Positions 8,406-17,739 of a DNA stretch of 64,000 nucleotides are shown one piece after another. The stretch is from Mesostigma viride (Eukaryota; Streptophyta; Mesostigmatophyceae; Mesostigmatales; Mesostigmataceae), in contig RPFO01000648.1 in the NCBI GenBank assembly GCA_009746045.1, positions 588,734-652,733 on the forward strand. Direction: 5' to 3'. Position 1 is the first letter of the stretch; every line of letters begins with the position of its first letter. A program made the position numbers and the translations under genes. Below the pieces are notes generated by a model. The model saw nothing but the letters and a program-made list of their open reading frames with translations, had not been told where the DNA came from and searched no databases.

Positions 8406-9396
8406 AGCTGGACCAGCTTGAAACAAACCTAACCTTGCTTGTGCCCACTCAGCCACAGACCGCTTGGTCCCTTGAGGTTGATCAGACCTTTGAGGGCCCA
8501 GGTTCCTGCCTCCTTTGGGTAACAACATATCTGCCCTTGGACCAGGCTAGGTGTACTGGCCAGTGAATCAGAGGTCACCCCAGGTTATCCCCTGACCCCT
8601 TGGTCAGCTCCCAACCTTTCCTTGGGAACTTGGTGCTAGATTAAAGTCAAGGCACATTACCTAGTCCAATGGCTGGGATTACAGGATGCCAAGAACGTAC
8701 TATTGTGAGTTCCTGATCTTTCACAGTTATCACAGGCGCCCGTTCTTATGGCGCCCGCCTTGGCCAGCCTTTCCCTTTTATGCTCAAAGAGACTCAGGTA
8801 GCACCTACACAAATACTGCCTTATTGGGGAGCCCATGTCTTCACTGGGGGTTAAGCCCAGGAATCACTCATGCCAGGCTGTGGCTCTGCTGGGGAATTGA
8901 ACCCCACCCCAACCTCCAGTTTTATAGGTGACCTGGAACTTTACACAAGAGAAACATTACAACCATGGGAACAACATGAGAATGACATGACATGATTATG
9001 TTTTATTCAAGCATTATATAACCCAGAATGTGGCCCCCTGGCAACCATGTTCCACATGGTCACACAACCAGGTTCTTTATTAGCAACAGGTTGGAAACAA
9101 GCACTAGAAAACATATGTACAGCAACCTGTAAGAACCAACATTCGGGTTGCCCTTGCATGGCCTAACTGTTTGAGGCCAAAGGCGTCGACTTAAGTCCTG
9201 GCGACTCTTCTGAACCCCATGGGGAGGGCCAGGCATGATTCTCAGCTGGTAGGAGTGACATTCCACACCAACTCCTGTCCAGGAGGGTGTACCTAACCCT
9301 GAAGGACCGGCTGTCAACCAGTAAGCACCAGTCACCACTTGGTACTTTGGTCAAGCAGCCCACTGGGGGCACCCAAGCTGAAGCAAGGCCTGGTCT
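8406..9396 (-). other. 3' untranslated part of copia-type element
   Basis: About 1 kb between the RNase H stop codon and the polypurine tract. Only short unconvincing frames occur. No extra envelope-like gene was recognised. Confidence 0.6.
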
Positions 9397-10374
9397 CTAT
9401 GGCCGCCCTTGTAAGGGGTCCATGAGCCCACGGAGCAGGGGGTACTGCCTCTCCGCCTTCTCCTCCAGCTTGGTGAGGGCATCTGCAGGGTTGTCCACAC
9501 CAGGTACATGTTCAATGTGAGCTAGGTAGGACATCTCCTTGAGCAACAAGTAGTCAAGGTCCCTGCTCCTGGCCAGCTGCCTGTGCACAAATTGCACCAT
9601 GCCCATGCTATCAGTCCTCACCAGTGTGTGCAGCTGCAACCTACAGGAAGCCACTTGACATAGCTGGTAGACGAGCTCCCTCAAGTAAAGAGCAGTATGC
9701 AGCCCTTCACAGATTGCCCTGCACTCAGCAATATCACTGCTGGGTGTAACCCTGTTCTGCAACCGACTGTACCAGGTAACAAGTGAGGTGTGATCTTGCT
9801 CCAGGGTAACTAATGCTGCTGCCCGGCCCCTGACCTCTGTGACCTTCCTATTGTCCATAGAACTGTCCACATAGAGAACCATGTCAAGGGGCTTGTACAA
9901 ATCCACAGGACCCAGTATGAGAGGGGGAGACATCATGACAGCCTGCACCACACTCTCAGCACCCACCTCAACCAGCTGGGAATCAGTAAGTCGACTCAGA
10001 ACCAGCAAGTCAGGGGCACATATACTTGCAAGCCATGCCAGCATGCCCCTGATGGTAGCACACCTAGCCTGCGTGATGGGCTCCTGCAATGCATCTACAA
10101 TCTGCTGTGGGTAGCCCTTACCACCCTCCATCCTGATGAACCACGAGCCCTTGGCTTGGAACAACGTAGCCTGCATGCCACAGAAGACCATAGGCTCATT
10201 CTCTACCATGTGCTGTATCTTACCCAGCTCAAACCGCTTCTGGATCTTAGCCAAGACAGCCTCAACCCAGTCTGGTGGACCTATGAGATGCAGGTCATCA
10301 CCATGCAGTGAGGCAAAGACAGGAAGGCCATTGTAGGAGTTGTACAAGCTAGTGCTTATACTTTTTATGCGCAA
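9397..10374 (-). CDS. Pol 3' part: end of RT and RNase H
   Basis: A 325-codon frame whose real coding starts after the palindrome, at NGLPVFASLHGDDLHL. This contains the RT catalytic box (LHGDDL, residues 23-28, in place of YVDD). RNase H follows with VDSS, AECRAI, TDSM and NPADALTK supplying the D-E-D-D residues, in the typical copia arrangement. It is separated from the upstream pol frame only by the palindromic insertion plus its 7-bp duplication. Without that 157 bp the two frames join in phase at GSY|NG. Confidence 0.88.
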   Translation of the reverse strand: MRIKSISTSLYNSYNGLPVFASLHGDDLHLIGPPDWVEAVLAKIQKRFELGKIQHMVENEPMVFCGMQATLFQAKGSWFIRMEGGKGYPQQIVDALQEPITQARCATIRGMLAWLASICAPDLLVLSRLTDSQLVEVGAESVVQAVMMSPPLILGPVDLYKPLDMVLYVDSSMDNRKVTEVRGRAAALVTLEQDHTSLVTWYSRLQNRVTPSSDIAECRAICEGLHTALYLRELVYQLCQVASCRLQLHTLVRTDSMGMVQFVHRQLARSRDLDYLLLKEMSYLAHIEHVPGVDNPADALTKLEEKAERQYPLLRGLMDPLQGRP

Positions 10375-10488
10375 ACCTTTTAACTAAGGTTAACGCATAT
10401 TCTTACATCCTGCGCAGGATGTAAGAATATGCGTTAACCTTAGTTAAAAGGTTTGCGCATAAAAAGTATAAGCACTAGCTTGTACAAC
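10339..10488. mobile_element. Perfect 150-bp palindromic insertion (foldback MITE)
   Basis: The sequence is an exact inverted repeat with its centre between 10413 and 10414 (TGC|GCA); each arm is 75 bp with no loop and termini GTTGTACAAG. It is flanked by a 7-bp direct repeat TGTAGGA (10332-10338 and 10489-10495), the mark of a target duplication. It interrupts the RT of the copia-type element and so is younger than it. Superfamily is not assignable. Confidence 0.9.
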
Positions 10489-13087
10489 TGTAGGACCCTT
10501 GGAACAAGCAGGGATCCACTGGAGACACCGAGAACCCACAAGTATTCTTCAAGAATTTCTCTAGGCTCTTTCTCCAGATAATGGGACTGGACCTGAGACC
10601 TTCCAACCCTTTCAGAATTCTCAGGTACCTGGCCTTTATCTCTGCTCTCCATACAGCAGGTACAGTCACAAAGAAAGGAGGGATATCTCTCCAAGTCTGC
10701 CTAGCCTGATCTTGGTCACCCTTGAGAAAAGCCCTCTTGAAATCAATCAGCACAGAGCTATAGGGCACACCCTTAACCAGAAAAGACAGAAATATACACA
10801 GCAGAATCCTCCACGTGTCATGCAGCATCCCTGGAGTATAGAGCTCCTCATCTAACAACTGGCCAGTGCCATGATACTCGGTTACAACTGGTCTGACATG
10901 TGGCACCTGGACACCATCAACCTCCTTGAGCTTGAGGACAAACATCAATCTGAGCAGCTGGTGAACTTCTGGCAGCTCATCCACAGGTTCTGCACAGTTG
11001 GAAACTATCCACTCATGCCCAGAAGCAACAAAGCCAAGAGTCCATGCCTTAGCCATCTTGGGGCTCTGCATCATCTCGACTAGCTGGCGCCAGGGAATAG
11101 GACTGTGAGCAGCTATCTGGTACCTGTTTACCCCTAACTGCCTTGGATCAAAGGTGGTTGGGATTATCAACAAGTCCTCAGCTATGGGCTCCTGACTCTG
11201 AGGACCCTCAGCTGGCTGACTCCTAACAGCCTTCACCGCCACTGCAAGACCCTGGGAATAGTGATATCTTTCAAGGGGGAGGCTGCCCCTGCCTTCTAGT
11301 GCCAACTCATCAGAGGTCAAAGTAACCCCTGGCATGCACAAGAAGTTCTGTCCCAGAATGGCAGGCCCCTTATAGCCCTCTACCACACAGAACGTGGTGG
11401 GCACCCCTAAGATAGGCACACTCACTTCCCCAAGGATCTTCATGGACACCTTTCCTGAGAAATCAGACACAGCAAGGCAACTGGGATGGGACATCTGTAA
11501 GCCTACAGCATCCTCTTCCCTGATGACAGACACCTGTGAGTTGGTATCTACCTCCATTGTAGCTGCCCAGCACGACCCCCACCCCGTGAGCTTGGATACC
11601 TTGGGATCATGTTTGCTGCGCATGAGTGCTCGGATGACGTCCGCCATGAGAGGCCCCCGGGCCTTAGGTGGCTGCCCCGTCCCCTCTGGCCTTGTGACAG
11701 TTGCTTCAGCAGCCTCCTCCTGCTCGTCATCTTCCAGCAGGGACAGACCATCATCCACCACCAGAGGATTGTTAGCTGCTGCTGCCTGGCTCTGGCCTGG
11801 CTCCTCAACCCAGCTGGGAGGGCCTGGCCCGTCTGCAGGCCAGATTGCATGTGGCCTTCTTTCCTTGACATGAGCCCAGGACAACCTGTACACGTGCCTT
11901 GGATCCTTTTCCAAAGCCACCAGGCAAGATCTGTTAGCTTCTTCCACACGAGTGACAACCCCATCCTGCCACTTCCCCCGCTTGCCTGGAATAGATGGTT
12001 CCTTCCACATCCTGACCTTCAGCCCCACCTGAGGCCTCAGCACATTCCAGTTCTTGTCCTTACGTCTCAGCTGGGCAAATAACCTATCTGCCTTCCTAAG
12101 ACTGGCCTGCACCACGTTCTCAGGCAACAAGCTATACTGCAGGGCCAGGGGAGAGACAGCCACACCATCAAAGTAATAGTTAACCCTGTGGTTCAGCTGC
12201 TCTTCTATCCCCTTACACCAGGCTGCCCTCTCTAAGGCAGATGCCACAAGTGGCACTGACTCTGCTGCTAGCACCACTGTCTTCACTTCACGTATGGATC
12301 TCTCTACAGCCCCTTGCTGCCCATGACTCTCCCTGGGGACTACTACCAGCTTACAAGGCAGCTGGTCCTGATGCTTGAGCAAACAGTCAAACTGCAAGTC
12401 TGCCTGCACACTCTTGCACACCCCAAAGCCTGGGATCAGGGCCTTCATACCCAACAACAAGTGGTGCTCCTGCATACCAGGCAGAACGTCTATCAGCCTG
12501 TATCTGCTGAACCTGTCCACTGCCACCAATATATACAAGCCCCTGATATGCTGGATATCCATCTGGATGTCGCCACGCTCCCTAGCAGGCTCCCTAGCAT
12601 GGGACTGAGGTGGGTGAACAGCATTCTCCTGGCAACCACAGTTCTCAGCAGCAGCCTGGCATGCCTCCCACAAAGGCTCCCTACCTAGCTTCCAAGCAAA
12701 CATTGCTGCCTGCCCAGAATGCCCAAACATATGATGCAATCTATGGCCAGCCTCAGCATAGCTCAGCACTCTGTCAGTACTGACCTGGCGAGACGTCTGA
12801 ACCGTGTGTGGGGACACATGATCCACTCCTGAGGTTCCAGGGCTTCCTGCAGGCCATCCTGACTCCCCAAGCCAGGCCTGCTCCCTGGACCGCTCCAGGC
12901 CCTTCCAGCAAGGTCCTTTGGCCCTCCAGGCCAGCACCTGCTGGAGACCCACCACCTGCATGAGGCATAGGGAATTCAGCTGCAGCATTGTTATTGCAAT
13001 CCAGTGGAAGAACAACATCTTTACACCCTTGGTGCTGCACAAGGGGCACACCCCCATCCTTATGTACATCCAACACACCTTCCCCAA
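10475..13087 (-). CDS. Pol 5' part: integrase, protease-like domain, start of RT
   Basis: An 870-codon frame. Residues about 115-152 resemble the integrase zinc region (HHMFGH, CGC). The core follows with D177, D230 and E262 (GQQGAVERS). A linker and acidic stretch (about 430-470) precede a retropepsin-like segment with MEVDTNSQVSVI at 511-522 and AILGQNFL at 576-583. The active-site DTG reads DTN, so activity is doubtful. Copia-type RT begins at about 645 (IDFKRAFLKG at 781-790; GLRSSPIIW). The frame ends inside the palindromic insertion. Known copia elements have protease before integrase, so this order is unusual. The first 110 residues are uncertain: a neighbouring frame (13076-12774) continues the gag frame. 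Confidence 0.85.
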   Translation of the reverse strand: MGKVCWMYIRMGVCPLCSTKGVKMLFFHWIAITMLQLNSLCLMQVVGLQQVLAWRAKGPCWKGLERSREQAWLGESGWPAGSPGTSGVDHVSPHTVQTSRQVSTDRVLSYAEAGHRLHHMFGHSGQAAMFAWKLGREPLWEACQAAAENCGCQENAVHPPQSHAREPARERGDIQMDIQHIRGLYILVAVDRFSRYRLIDVLPGMQEHHLLLGMKALIPGFGVCKSVQADLQFDCLLKHQDQLPCKLVVVPRESHGQQGAVERSIREVKTVVLAAESVPLVASALERAAWCKGIEEQLNHRVNYYFDGVAVSPLALQYSLLPENVVQASLRKADRLFAQLRRKDKNWNVLRPQVGLKVRMWKEPSIPGKRGKWQDGVVTRVEEANRSCLVALEKDPRHVYRLSWAHVKERRPHAIWPADGPGPPSWVEEPGQSQAAAANNPLVVDDGLSLLEDDEQEEAAEATVTRPEGTGQPPKARGPLMADVIRALMRSKHDPKVSKLTGWGSCWAATMEVDTNSQVSVIREEDAVGLQMSHPSCLAVSDFSGKVSMKILGEVSVPILGVPTTFCVVEGYKGPAILGQNFLCMPGVTLTSDELALEGRGSLPLERYHYSQGLAVAVKAVRSQPAEGPQSQEPIAEDLLIIPTTFDPRQLGVNRYQIAAHSPIPWRQLVEMMQSPKMAKAWTLGFVASGHEWIVSNCAEPVDELPEVHQLLRLMFVLKLKEVDGVQVPHVRPVVTEYHGTGQLLDEELYTPGMLHDTWRILLCIFLSFLVKGVPYSSVLIDFKRAFLKGDQDQARQTWRDIPPFFVTVPAVWRAEIKARYLRILKGLEGLRSSPIIWRKSLEKFLKNTCGFSVSPVDPCLFQGSYSCTS

Positions 13088-13124
13088 GGGGTGATTGACT
13101 ATTTACAGGGGATGATGTAGCTAG

Positions 13125-14084
13125 TCACTGCTGCCCAGACTGGCCCCCTGCCCCAGCAGGCTTGGCCTTCCTGTCAGGACACTCACGACGCCAGTGACCT
13201 TCCTTGCCACACACAAAGCATGCTCCACCCTTCTTCCCAGACCCAGCCCCACCCTTGCCAGGCTTCCCCTGGCCTCCCTGAGACTGTCCACCCTGCTTGC
13301 CCTGGTTGCCTTGAGCTTGGCCCTTGCCTTGCCCTTGGCCACCCTTACCCTGCTGACCACCAGCTTGCTGGCTCCCAACCCCTCCTTGGGAACCTGCACC
13401 CTTGCCACCCTGAGCCCCCTGCCTCTGGCGCCTGAAGCGCTTACGCTTGTTGGGCCTTGCCCCATCACGGGCTGGGTACCCGGGGACATCACCTTGGCCC
13501 TGCACAGCGGAGGTGGCATTGCTGCCATGGGACTGGATAGCTTTGCAGGCAGGATCTGGCTTCCTTATGCTGAGGATTACAAGCTCCAGAGCACGCAAGG
13601 AGCCATCAGTCTGGTTAAGAAACATGCGGGCACTGTTCCTCCCATCCACACTCAAACCCATACGGTCCAGGAAATAGTCTGCCAAGGCCCTATCTGTGAC
13701 CAGGAAGCCATACTTGGCCCCCTTGTCCCTGATACGGTTGAGCCTAGCCCATTCCTCTGCCACAGGGCCCACTATCTCAAAGGTGTCATACTGATGTTTA
13801 TAGTAGTTGGTGAGGTTGAGAACCTTGTCAGAGAACTCCTCCCTCAACCCATCCAGGAACTGTGCCCAGGTTAGCTTATCCTTGACACCAGTCCTAGCCT
13901 TTTCCCTGACACGCTCTGACGAGTCCCTGTTGCACGTGGACGAGTGAAACACTTGCACTAGGTTGACAGTGGGGTCCACGGAGAGCACAACCAGCTCCAT
14001 GTCCTCTAGCCACTTGTCTAGAGCTTCCTGTGCTAGTGGTGGGTTAAGAGGCTTTTGTCCATTCATAAGCGTGACTGCACTCAT
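13125..14084 (-). CDS. Gag of copia-type element
   Basis: 319 residues. The N-terminal two thirds resemble a retrotransposon capsid (TWAQFLDGLREEF, EWARLNRIRD). A basic patch NKRKRFRRQ at about 212-220 precedes a long Gly/Gln-rich linker (222-288), then a CCHC knuckle CFVCGKEGHWRREC at 289-302. The stop is a single TGA (13125-13127). The same frame then stays open for about 117 codons to 12774, so TGA read-through into pol is conceivable. Confidence 0.88.
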   Translation of the reverse strand: MSAVTLMNGQKPLNPPLAQEALDKWLEDMELVVLSVDPTVNLVQVFHSSTCNRDSSERVREKARTGVKDKLTWAQFLDGLREEFSDKVLNLTNYYKHQYDTFEIVGPVAEEWARLNRIRDKGAKYGFLVTDRALADYFLDRMGLSVDGRNSARMFLNQTDGSLRALELVILSIRKPDPACKAIQSHGSNATSAVQGQGDVPGYPARDGARPNKRKRFRRQRQGAQGGKGAGSQGGVGSQQAGGQQGKGGQGQGKGQAQGNQGKQGGQSQGGQGKPGKGGAGSGKKGGACFVCGKEGHWRRECPDRKAKPAGAGGQSGQQ

Positions 14085-14569
14085 GTGAGGTCTCGACCCT
14101 GGCAGCGCTTCACCGGCTCCACCACAGTGGGTGTCACAGCAACAACGCCACTTGGGCCAGCAAGCACAGGGGAGAGCACATCCACGTGAGGCCTCTTACC
14201 ATTGCCGTCAGCGGAGGGTCCCTCTTACGCTTCTCCACGGCAGGTTGCCCATTCGCCACCGTTATTGCATCAGATGCTCCTAGTGCCCGCGCCTTGCGCG
14301 CCTCCTCCACCGAGTCTTCGTGCCGTCTCTTGCTGCCTGGTCTCTTTCCCCCATCGCCCTCGCTGGCTGGGATCGCCTCCCCCACCAGCTGCTCCTTGTC
14401 TTGCCGAGGCTCCTGGCTCGCCCAGCCGGTGCCTCCATCTCGCCCTTGTCGCCGTCTCCCGGTTTGCCACGAGGCATTATATACAGTGGGATGGCAAAAC
14501 AAAACAGGCGATAGACAAGGAAAACAGGCTCAAGCGCTGGTGCTGAAGAAGCCGCTGGCTGCTCTCCAG
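14085..14569 (-). other. Leader between the 5' ORF and gag
   Basis: Several short overlapping frames (for example 14134-14502, basic and charged). None is recognisable, and this may simply be an untranslated leader. Confidence 0.35.
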
Positions 14570-15574
14570 CTATGCCTCCTCCTCACGCTCCTGCGCTGTG
14601 CGTGCCACCGGTGTCCCCACGCGTGGAACTGAGCGGACCTCCTCCGCGTTGTAAGGACCTAGCACACGGCTCACCGGCCTCCCGGCTGCTGTCTGCTCTA
14701 CCGGCAGTCTAGGCGCACTGCCACGGCGATACCACTGAAGATTTCTGACCCACCGACTACCACCACCTCGCCGGTCGTTCCGCGAGCCCCGACCAATCTC
14801 CCAAAAATCGTGTTCCGGCTCAAAGGGGATGTTTAACTCTGCCCTACGCCGAGCTGAGTATCCCTCGTTTGTGCCGTCACCCTCGTCAATCTGTTGTGAC
14901 GACCGGGCTATGATTCCCGTTGGTCGGTCCACGAACTGATCGTGGAACTCCTCGTCGGAGACGTCTCGACCGGTGATGACTGTCACCGTCGGCCCAGTCG
15001 CCCCTGGCCTGCTCTGCAACCTCGGAGTGTCCAAGGTCGACCAAATCCCCGGCGGCCGCGTAGTGATCACCCAGTGATCGGCGTGACCACGCGCCTCTTG
15101 GATCAGAATGTTGACCAGGTGCTCACACGTTTGAGCCACCACCTCGGCCGAATCCCACGGGCTATCGGCCTCGCGCGTCTGCGCGTCCCGTATGATATGT
15201 GACGCGTCGGTCCCCTCCCCCAGCGAGCTTGTCGCCACCCAGTGATTATACAATCTGGTTCCACCTAAACAGATGGCCACCAGTTGGCCCAGCGTCTCAC
15301 GCGCTAAGTCCAGCGCCTGGATGGTTACGTGCCCGCCCTGGTACGCAACTTCTAAACTGTAGATCAACGAAGCAATTTCGTCGCGAATGGCGACGAGGCG
15401 CTCCGTGCAGACCCGTCCTGTTTCCCCTGGCGACGTCGTCGCCCTAATCCTCATCACCACAGGGTCGTTTGCCGACGGCCCTGCTGCGTTACCGAACACA
15501 GCGACCCAACCTCCTTCCGCAAGCCCCTCGCAACGTGGGCCGCTTGCACAAATGTAGAAGCGTTGGACGGGTGA
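14570..15574 (-). CDS. Unknown ORF at the 5' end of the copia-type element
   Basis: The frame is open from 15574, just after a TAA (15575-15577), to 14570, with no ATG near its start. The N-terminal part is protein-like (QRFYICASGPRC, EGGWVAVFGNAAG), followed by a helical region (ERLVAIRDEIASLIYSL) and an Arg/Gly-rich tail. The GGW strand followed by an E-containing helix and an AxDL strand is faintly RNase H-like, but the first catalytic Asp is not present. An upstream ATG frame (15696-15454) overlaps it in another phase, suggesting a frameshift. Function unknown. Confidence 0.4.
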   Translation of the reverse strand, partial: SPVQRFYICASGPRCEGLAEGGWVAVFGNAAGPSANDPVVMRIRATTSPGETGRVCTERLVAIRDEIASLIYSLEVAYQGGHVTIQALDLARETLGQLVAICLGGTRLYNHWVATSSLGEGTDASHIIRDAQTREADSPWDSAEVVAQTCEHLVNILIQEARGHADHWVITTRPPGIWSTLDTPRLQSRPGATGPTVTVITGRDVSDEEFHDQFVDRPTGIIARSSQQIDEGDGTNEGYSARRRAELNIPFEPEHDFWEIGRGSRNDRRGGGSRWVRNLQWYRRGSAPRLPVEQTAAGRPVSRVLGPYNAEEVRSVPRVGTPVARTAQEREEEA

Positions 15575-15696
15575 TTATAGGGGTAGAATGCGTCTTCGCG
15601 CGCCGGCAACTCTGGAGCTGCTTCGCGCCTGGGAGATGACTCAGGTGTCGTAACCCGAGCCTCGGCCGACATGAAACCTTGCAAACAGAAATGCAA
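15454..15696 (-). CDS. Possible N-terminal start of the unknown 5' ORF
   Basis: Begins soon after the 5' LTR (MSAEARVTTPESSPRREA) and overlaps the longer unknown ORF in another phase. It may be its N-terminus, joined by a frameshift near 15575. Low support. Confidence 0.25.
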   Translation of the reverse strand: MHFCLQGFMSAEARVTTPESSPRREAAPELPAREDAFYPYNHPSNASTFVQAAHVARGLRKEVGSLCSVTQQGRRQTTLW

Positions 15697-15703
15697 TAGT
15701 ACG

Positions 15704-16351
15704 AGTTAGCGAGCAGCCAGAACTGTGAGTTCCTGGTCTCTCACGCCACACAACGGGATGAGCCAAAGTTGCAAGGCAGCAACCTTTTAACCCGTGCACC
15801 AAGCCACGACCACGGTGAGCGGTTCCACGTCCAATGTGGGAGCCTCGGTTCGTGCTTGCCAAGATAGCTGGTCATCCCCCATGACCAAGCTATATCCTTT
15901 GCGTTGTTCCTCGTTCCCATCGGCGTGACGAGGCACGTGCAGGCAGGCAAGCAAATCCTCAACGTCCACTGGCATCAGTGCAGAGCCAGGACGAACTGGA
16001 TTTGCCTAGACTCTGCAACCTAGGAAGTACAGGACCTGTCACAAGCCTGCAAGGCCTAGTATCCTTGCAGACCTGTGCCAGTTCCTGTAGTCCACCAGTC
16101 ACAGGCTGCTGCTCCTCTGGTCTACGTGGACCACAGTCACGTGATAGTCAGGCTAAGCCTGTGCAGGCACGGCCTGCCACGTGTCCTGTCCACTATACCA
16201 GAGGACTGTACCTTAGTCGGCCACGGACGGCTAGGACTTCGGGACCTCATATCTTTCTCGTCCCTTGTCTGTTTCAGGCGGTCAGCACGGCGTTGGAAAG
16301 GTCTTTCCAAACTGCATCCACTTAGCATATTGGTTGCCCAAAATGCTAACT
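15704..16351 (-). repeat. 5' LTR of copia-type element (648 bp)
   Basis: Bounded by AGTTAGC and GCTAACT, a perfect 7-bp terminal inverted repeat, instead of the usual TG and CA. It is followed by the target duplication GGTCT at 16352-16356. Confidence 0.92.
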
Positions 16352-17404
16352 GGTCTAGGCCGGGGGGGCGCAGTATAAAACGATGCAGCTCCGATGGAGG
16401 AGTCGGCAGGACGCACTCCAGTGGACACGCTGGGACCCTGCTGGTTTTGGGCGTTGCGCCATCATCCTGATTGGTTTGGCTTAACTTCGACCGTATCCTG
16501 CCTTGGACAGAGCCGGCGGGGCGCACTCTAGTGGATACACTAGGGCTCTGCGGGTACCTGCGTTGACAGGTGCAGGGGAGGCGCACTCTAGCAGCCACGC
16601 TAGGGCTTCCCCCTCTACAACCACTCCAGATGCGGCCGGGGACGGCCAGGTTGGAGATGCGGGTGTTATATGGTGGCAGCCGCCTGGGACTTGCGCACAA
16701 TTTGCCAGTCTCTCGGTCTACCAAGGCCTGAAAGCGGCTTAGCATAGAATTTTGCAATAAACAAGTTCTGGTGCCTTCTCAAACAAAGTGAACCTGAAAG
16801 CATGCACAGAGGATGGTTGATCTTACGATCTGGATTCCCTGATTTGCGACCAAGGGGAGCGGAGTGCGAGTCGGTGCCGCTGCCTCATGGCTGATCTGCG
16901 AGAAATGCTCCTAGAAAGGGTGAAAGTCCCTGCAAATGACCTCTGGACTGCTTCCAAGTATTTGGATGTAGTTAAAAGTACGTCATTGGTACTACAGGGT
17001 AGTTAGTACAATCTACTTCAAACTAGTTCAAACTAGCTCAGGCTAGTAAAGATTCGTTCATGTGTAGCACAACCTGCCTAGGAGGTGGTATGACCACCTG
17101 GGTTGAAGTAGACAGTGACTAAACGTAGTACAATGTCGAAAGAATCAGTACAAATGGGTTCTTTGTAGTACTGAACTGTTCAGTGGCACCTGGGCGCCGC
17201 GCCAGTACTGTACCGGACTTGCATCCGTCACCGTGCACATGCAATGCAGCCAATTTATTGAGGAAGACACGGCGGCGCATGCTTTATCAGTTTTGCCCAC
17301 CCACCCACCCTCTTTTGTTTGTTTGTTTGTTTGCTGTCTCTGGGGATGTTATATGGTGGCAGCCGCGTGGTCACTATGCCAGGAGCACGGCCAGCAATGC
17401 TAGC
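16352..17404. other. Non-coding flank, probably old LTR-type debris
   Basis: No credible gene. Three diverged copies of a CGCACTCTAGTGGATACAC-like unit begin near 16410, 16520 and 16581; the best copy has a small CTAGTG/CACTAG stem. GTTATATGGTGGCAGCCGC occurs at about 16668 and again near 17348. An AATAAA lies at about 16756. Together these suggest decayed LTR or tandem-repeat material, unassigned. A GTTT microsatellite lies at about 17312-17331. Confidence 0.4.
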
Positions 17405-17494
17405 AAATCGGGCACGTGCCTGGCGCATAACATAAGCCACTACAATAATAAACAGGTACGGCGACAGGATGCAACCCTGCCAGACGCCGGTCTG
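17405..17494 (-). pseudogene. Fragment of non-LTR (LINE) reverse transcriptase
   Basis: The frame contains TGVWQGCILSPYLFIIVVAYVMRQAR, which matches the GVRQGCxLSPxLF motif of LINE-type RT. Neither side continues with recognisable RT, so it is a short remnant. Confidence 0.6.
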
Positions 17495-17608
17495 CAGTGG
17501 ACATGGCGGGGTAAAGCCGTGTTGAGTGCGCACCAATGGATGATGGAAGTGCGATTGACCCGGCACCAGAGGATGATTGAGTGCGCACGGAATGATGATG
17601 GAAGCGAA

Positions 17609-17738
17609 TTAAGGGGACGTGGCGCGCCGAATATTCTCCGCGTCAAAAAAATCACGGTACCGTCCGTAGGGTGTATAATGTGTGCCGGGACCGCTGAACC
17701 CTAGCGGAGGTGGCCATGGCCGCATGCCTTCAGGCAAT
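17609..17738. repeat. Partial tandem copy of the left end of the TTAA-bounded repeat
   Basis: TTAAGGGGACGTGGCGCG at 17609 repeats with changes at 17740. The two copies run about 131 bp to CATGCCTTCAGGCA and GTGGTTTCAGGCA. Confidence 0.7.
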
Positions 17739-17739
17739 A

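Larger units (their letters stand above)
4968..16351 (-). mobile_element. Ty1/copia-type LTR retrotransposon, complete but with two nested insertions
   Basis: The element is bounded by GGTCT target duplications at 4963-4967 and 16352-16356. Its 5' LTR (minus orientation) is 15704-16351. Its 3' LTR is 4968-5141 plus 7912-8385, split by a younger LTR element. Both LTRs sum to 648 bp and differ at only about three positions seen by eye, so the element is young. Internal order on the minus strand is an unknown 5' ORF, gag (14084-13125), integrase, protease-like, RT (13087 downwards), and RT end plus RNase H (10374-9397). The RT is interrupted by a palindromic insertion. RT and RNase H are clearly copia-like; the order integrase before protease is not. 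Confidence 0.9.

Noticed and set aside
16137-16757. 206-codon minus-strand frame
   Set aside because: It crosses the LTR boundary and the target duplication and shows no domain, so it is a chance frame.
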